From contig JADFZC010000202.1 of assembly GCA_015232735.1 (NCBI GenBank), positions 1 through 5,442 of the forward strand: a DNA stretch of 5,442 bases. The letters are read 5' to 3'. The position numbers were made by a program, and so were the translations under genes. Below the pieces are notes generated by a model. The model ran no database searches and had not been told where the DNA came from. It was given only the letters and a program-made list of their open reading frames with translations. The stretch is from Oligoflexales bacterium (GTDB lineage: Bacteria; Bdellovibrionota; Oligoflexia; Oligoflexales; Oligoflexaceae). This document shows, piece by piece, positions 4,738 through 5,442 of this stretch (position 1 is its first letter; every line of letters starts with the position of its first letter).

Positions 4738-4863
4738 TCATCCGAATCTTTGACGCCACCATGCTGAAAACCCTGTCCCTTGACATTTTCTGACTTCTGG
4801 CGTCCATGGAAAATTGACATCGTCATCAACAAGAAGCAAAGACGCATCGTGAACATTTTCCAT
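4738..4863 (-). pseudogene. Truncated receiver-domain remnant (41 codons)
   Basis: A 41-codon frame opens with ATG at 4861-4863, eight bases after AGAGGA, a good ribosome site. Residues 8-18 read SLLLVDDDVNF, the first strand and acidic cluster of a response-regulator receiver domain. After residue 18 the sequence (PWTPEVRK and on) no longer resembles a receiver. It has no second strand, phospho-acceptor aspartate, threonine or lysine, and a TGA follows at 4738-4740. A shifted frame stays open to a TAA at 4713-4715 with a hydrophilic, coding-like composition (it includes KDSDERDIDGF). The object therefore looks like a receiver gene that lost its middle by deletion and was left out of frame. 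It begins 29 bases after the CBM9-like gene, so it may once have been in its operon. A real small protein is the less likely alternative. Confidence 0.55.
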
Positions 4864-4892
4864 AGGAGTATTCCTCTGAATAAAAATTGCTG

Positions 4893-5442
4893 TTAAACAA
4901 ACACCACACTTCCGAAATTACCAATATCGTGAAATGTATCCTTGACCCTGTCATCCCATGCCCAGTGGCTCTCCGGCTTTTCGTCATAGTCTATTCTGCA
5001 AACATTCATCCTCCAGCAACTCCCCTTTACAGGCGGAACATCCGAAAGACCTTTCAGCAGCGCGAACGGGATGAAAAACTCGGCGGTCCACTCATCAATT
5101 TTCTCAAAAGACGCCTTCCTTCCCCCCCTGCATGAAGTGGCGTGTCTTGTCTTTCTCTCGCCCTTGAAATTCCATGGAAGCCATCCATGGAATTTTCCTC
5201 TGCAATTTGAGACAAGCAGGGGCAGCTCGCAATCGAGAGGAGAGATTTCATATTCAAAGTATACACTCTGGGACTCATCCGGCCACAAAAACACCTCAAC
5301 TACATCCTCCCTGAAAAGGTCGGAAAAATCCTCGATAAACGATGAGGAGATCTTCATGTCCTCACAGACTATGGCAAAGTAAATCCCCGTATCGGAATAA
5401 AGCGATTTAAAGAAAGTCCTGTAGGAGGACCTGCCGTTCCAA
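4893..5442 (-). CDS. CBM9-like carbohydrate-binding-domain protein (3' part; 5' end outside window)
   Basis: The frame is open from the right edge, so the N-terminus and any signal peptide are missing; 182 residues are visible. They match the pattern of family-9-like carbohydrate-binding domains of the stand-alone kind. SDTGIYFAIVCED (16-28) is a central strand, EDVVEVFLWPDE (45-56) precedes YFEYEISPL, FHGWLPWNF and RKTRHAT follow, and EWTAEFFIPFALL (117-129) precedes GSCWRMNVCRIDYD. The domain closes with the FHDIGNFGSVVF end typical of the family. The core therefore looks complete at its C-terminal end. Such domains form a beta-sandwich that binds sugars, often in proteins tied to polysaccharide use. 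No glycoside hydrolase is in view, so the substrate is unknown. An ATG at 5357 lies inside the domain and is not the start. Confidence 0.85.
   Translation of the reverse strand, partial: WNGRSSYRTFFKSLYSDTGIYFAIVCEDMKISSSFIEDFSDLFREDVVEVFLWPDESQSVYFEYEISPLDCELPLLVSNCRGKFHGWLPWNFKGERKTRHATSCRGGRKASFEKIDEWTAEFFIPFALLKGLSDVPPVKGSCWRMNVCRIDYDEKPESHWAWDDRVKDTFHDIGNFGSVVFV
5167..5195. repeat. Perfect 11-base inverted repeat inside the CBM9-like gene
   Basis: AAATTCCATGG (5167-5177) and CCATGGAATTT (5185-5195) are exact inverse complements around a seven-base loop. They encode the conserved KFHGWLPWNF region of the protein, so the repeat may simply follow from symmetrical codons for a symmetrical Phe/Trp-rich motif. 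A folded messenger at this point is possible. Confidence 0.7.

Noticed and set aside
5054..5382. Open frames overlapping the CBM9-like gene on both strands
   Set aside because: They are shadows; only the frame ending at 4893 carries recognisable conserved motifs.

Overview
The window suggests a diderm (Gram-negative) bacterium. It carries three probable lipoproteins with N-terminal signal peptides and lipid-acceptor cysteines, a CheY-like receiver protein and a PilZ (cyclic-di-GMP) protein. Two of the three lipoboxes are relaxed (Ser or Phe at -3), a laxity known from spirochaetes and some other deep diderm lineages. I cannot name a genus. Shine-Dalgarno sites of AAGGAG/GGAG type and sigma70-like -35/-10 boxes are recognisable before most genes. 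Coding regions are of moderate GC; the intergenic DNA is very AT-rich.

Bases 1-629 hold no convincing protein gene but are full of inverted repeats. There is a hairpin of IS200/IS605-right-end character at 9-52, a nested inverted repeat at 60-140, a second hairpin with the same core at 288-303, and a large composite palindrome at 380-535. The palindrome consists of three stem pairs nested one inside another, with small hairpins at the branch points. It is the most unusual object in the window. A sigma70-like promoter at 539-567 follows it and should drive a single-domain response regulator (630-1004). After an AT-rich spacer with its own promoter (1049-1077) comes a 492-residue mosaic lipoprotein (1178-2656) of unknown function.

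The rest of the window is read from the minus strand and converges on the plus-strand genes, with a gap of 69 bases. In transcription order it holds: the 3' part of a CBM9-like carbohydrate-binding-domain protein (4893 to beyond the right edge); a 41-codon receiver-domain remnant (4738-4863); a small TRL-like lipoprotein with its own promoter (4329-4619); and a two-gene unit of a PilZ protein (3837-4223) and a zinc-metallopeptidase-like lipoprotein (2726-3826). In this unit the PilZ stop codon lies inside the Shine-Dalgarno of the peptidase gene, so the two are almost certainly co-translated.

Taken together, the window looks like an accessory or envelope-and-signalling region: cytoplasmic signal sensing (receiver, PilZ) next to cell-envelope lipoproteins and a possible surface protease. 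A joint function is inference. The directly visible links are the tight PilZ-peptidase coupling and the shared lipoprotein character of three products.
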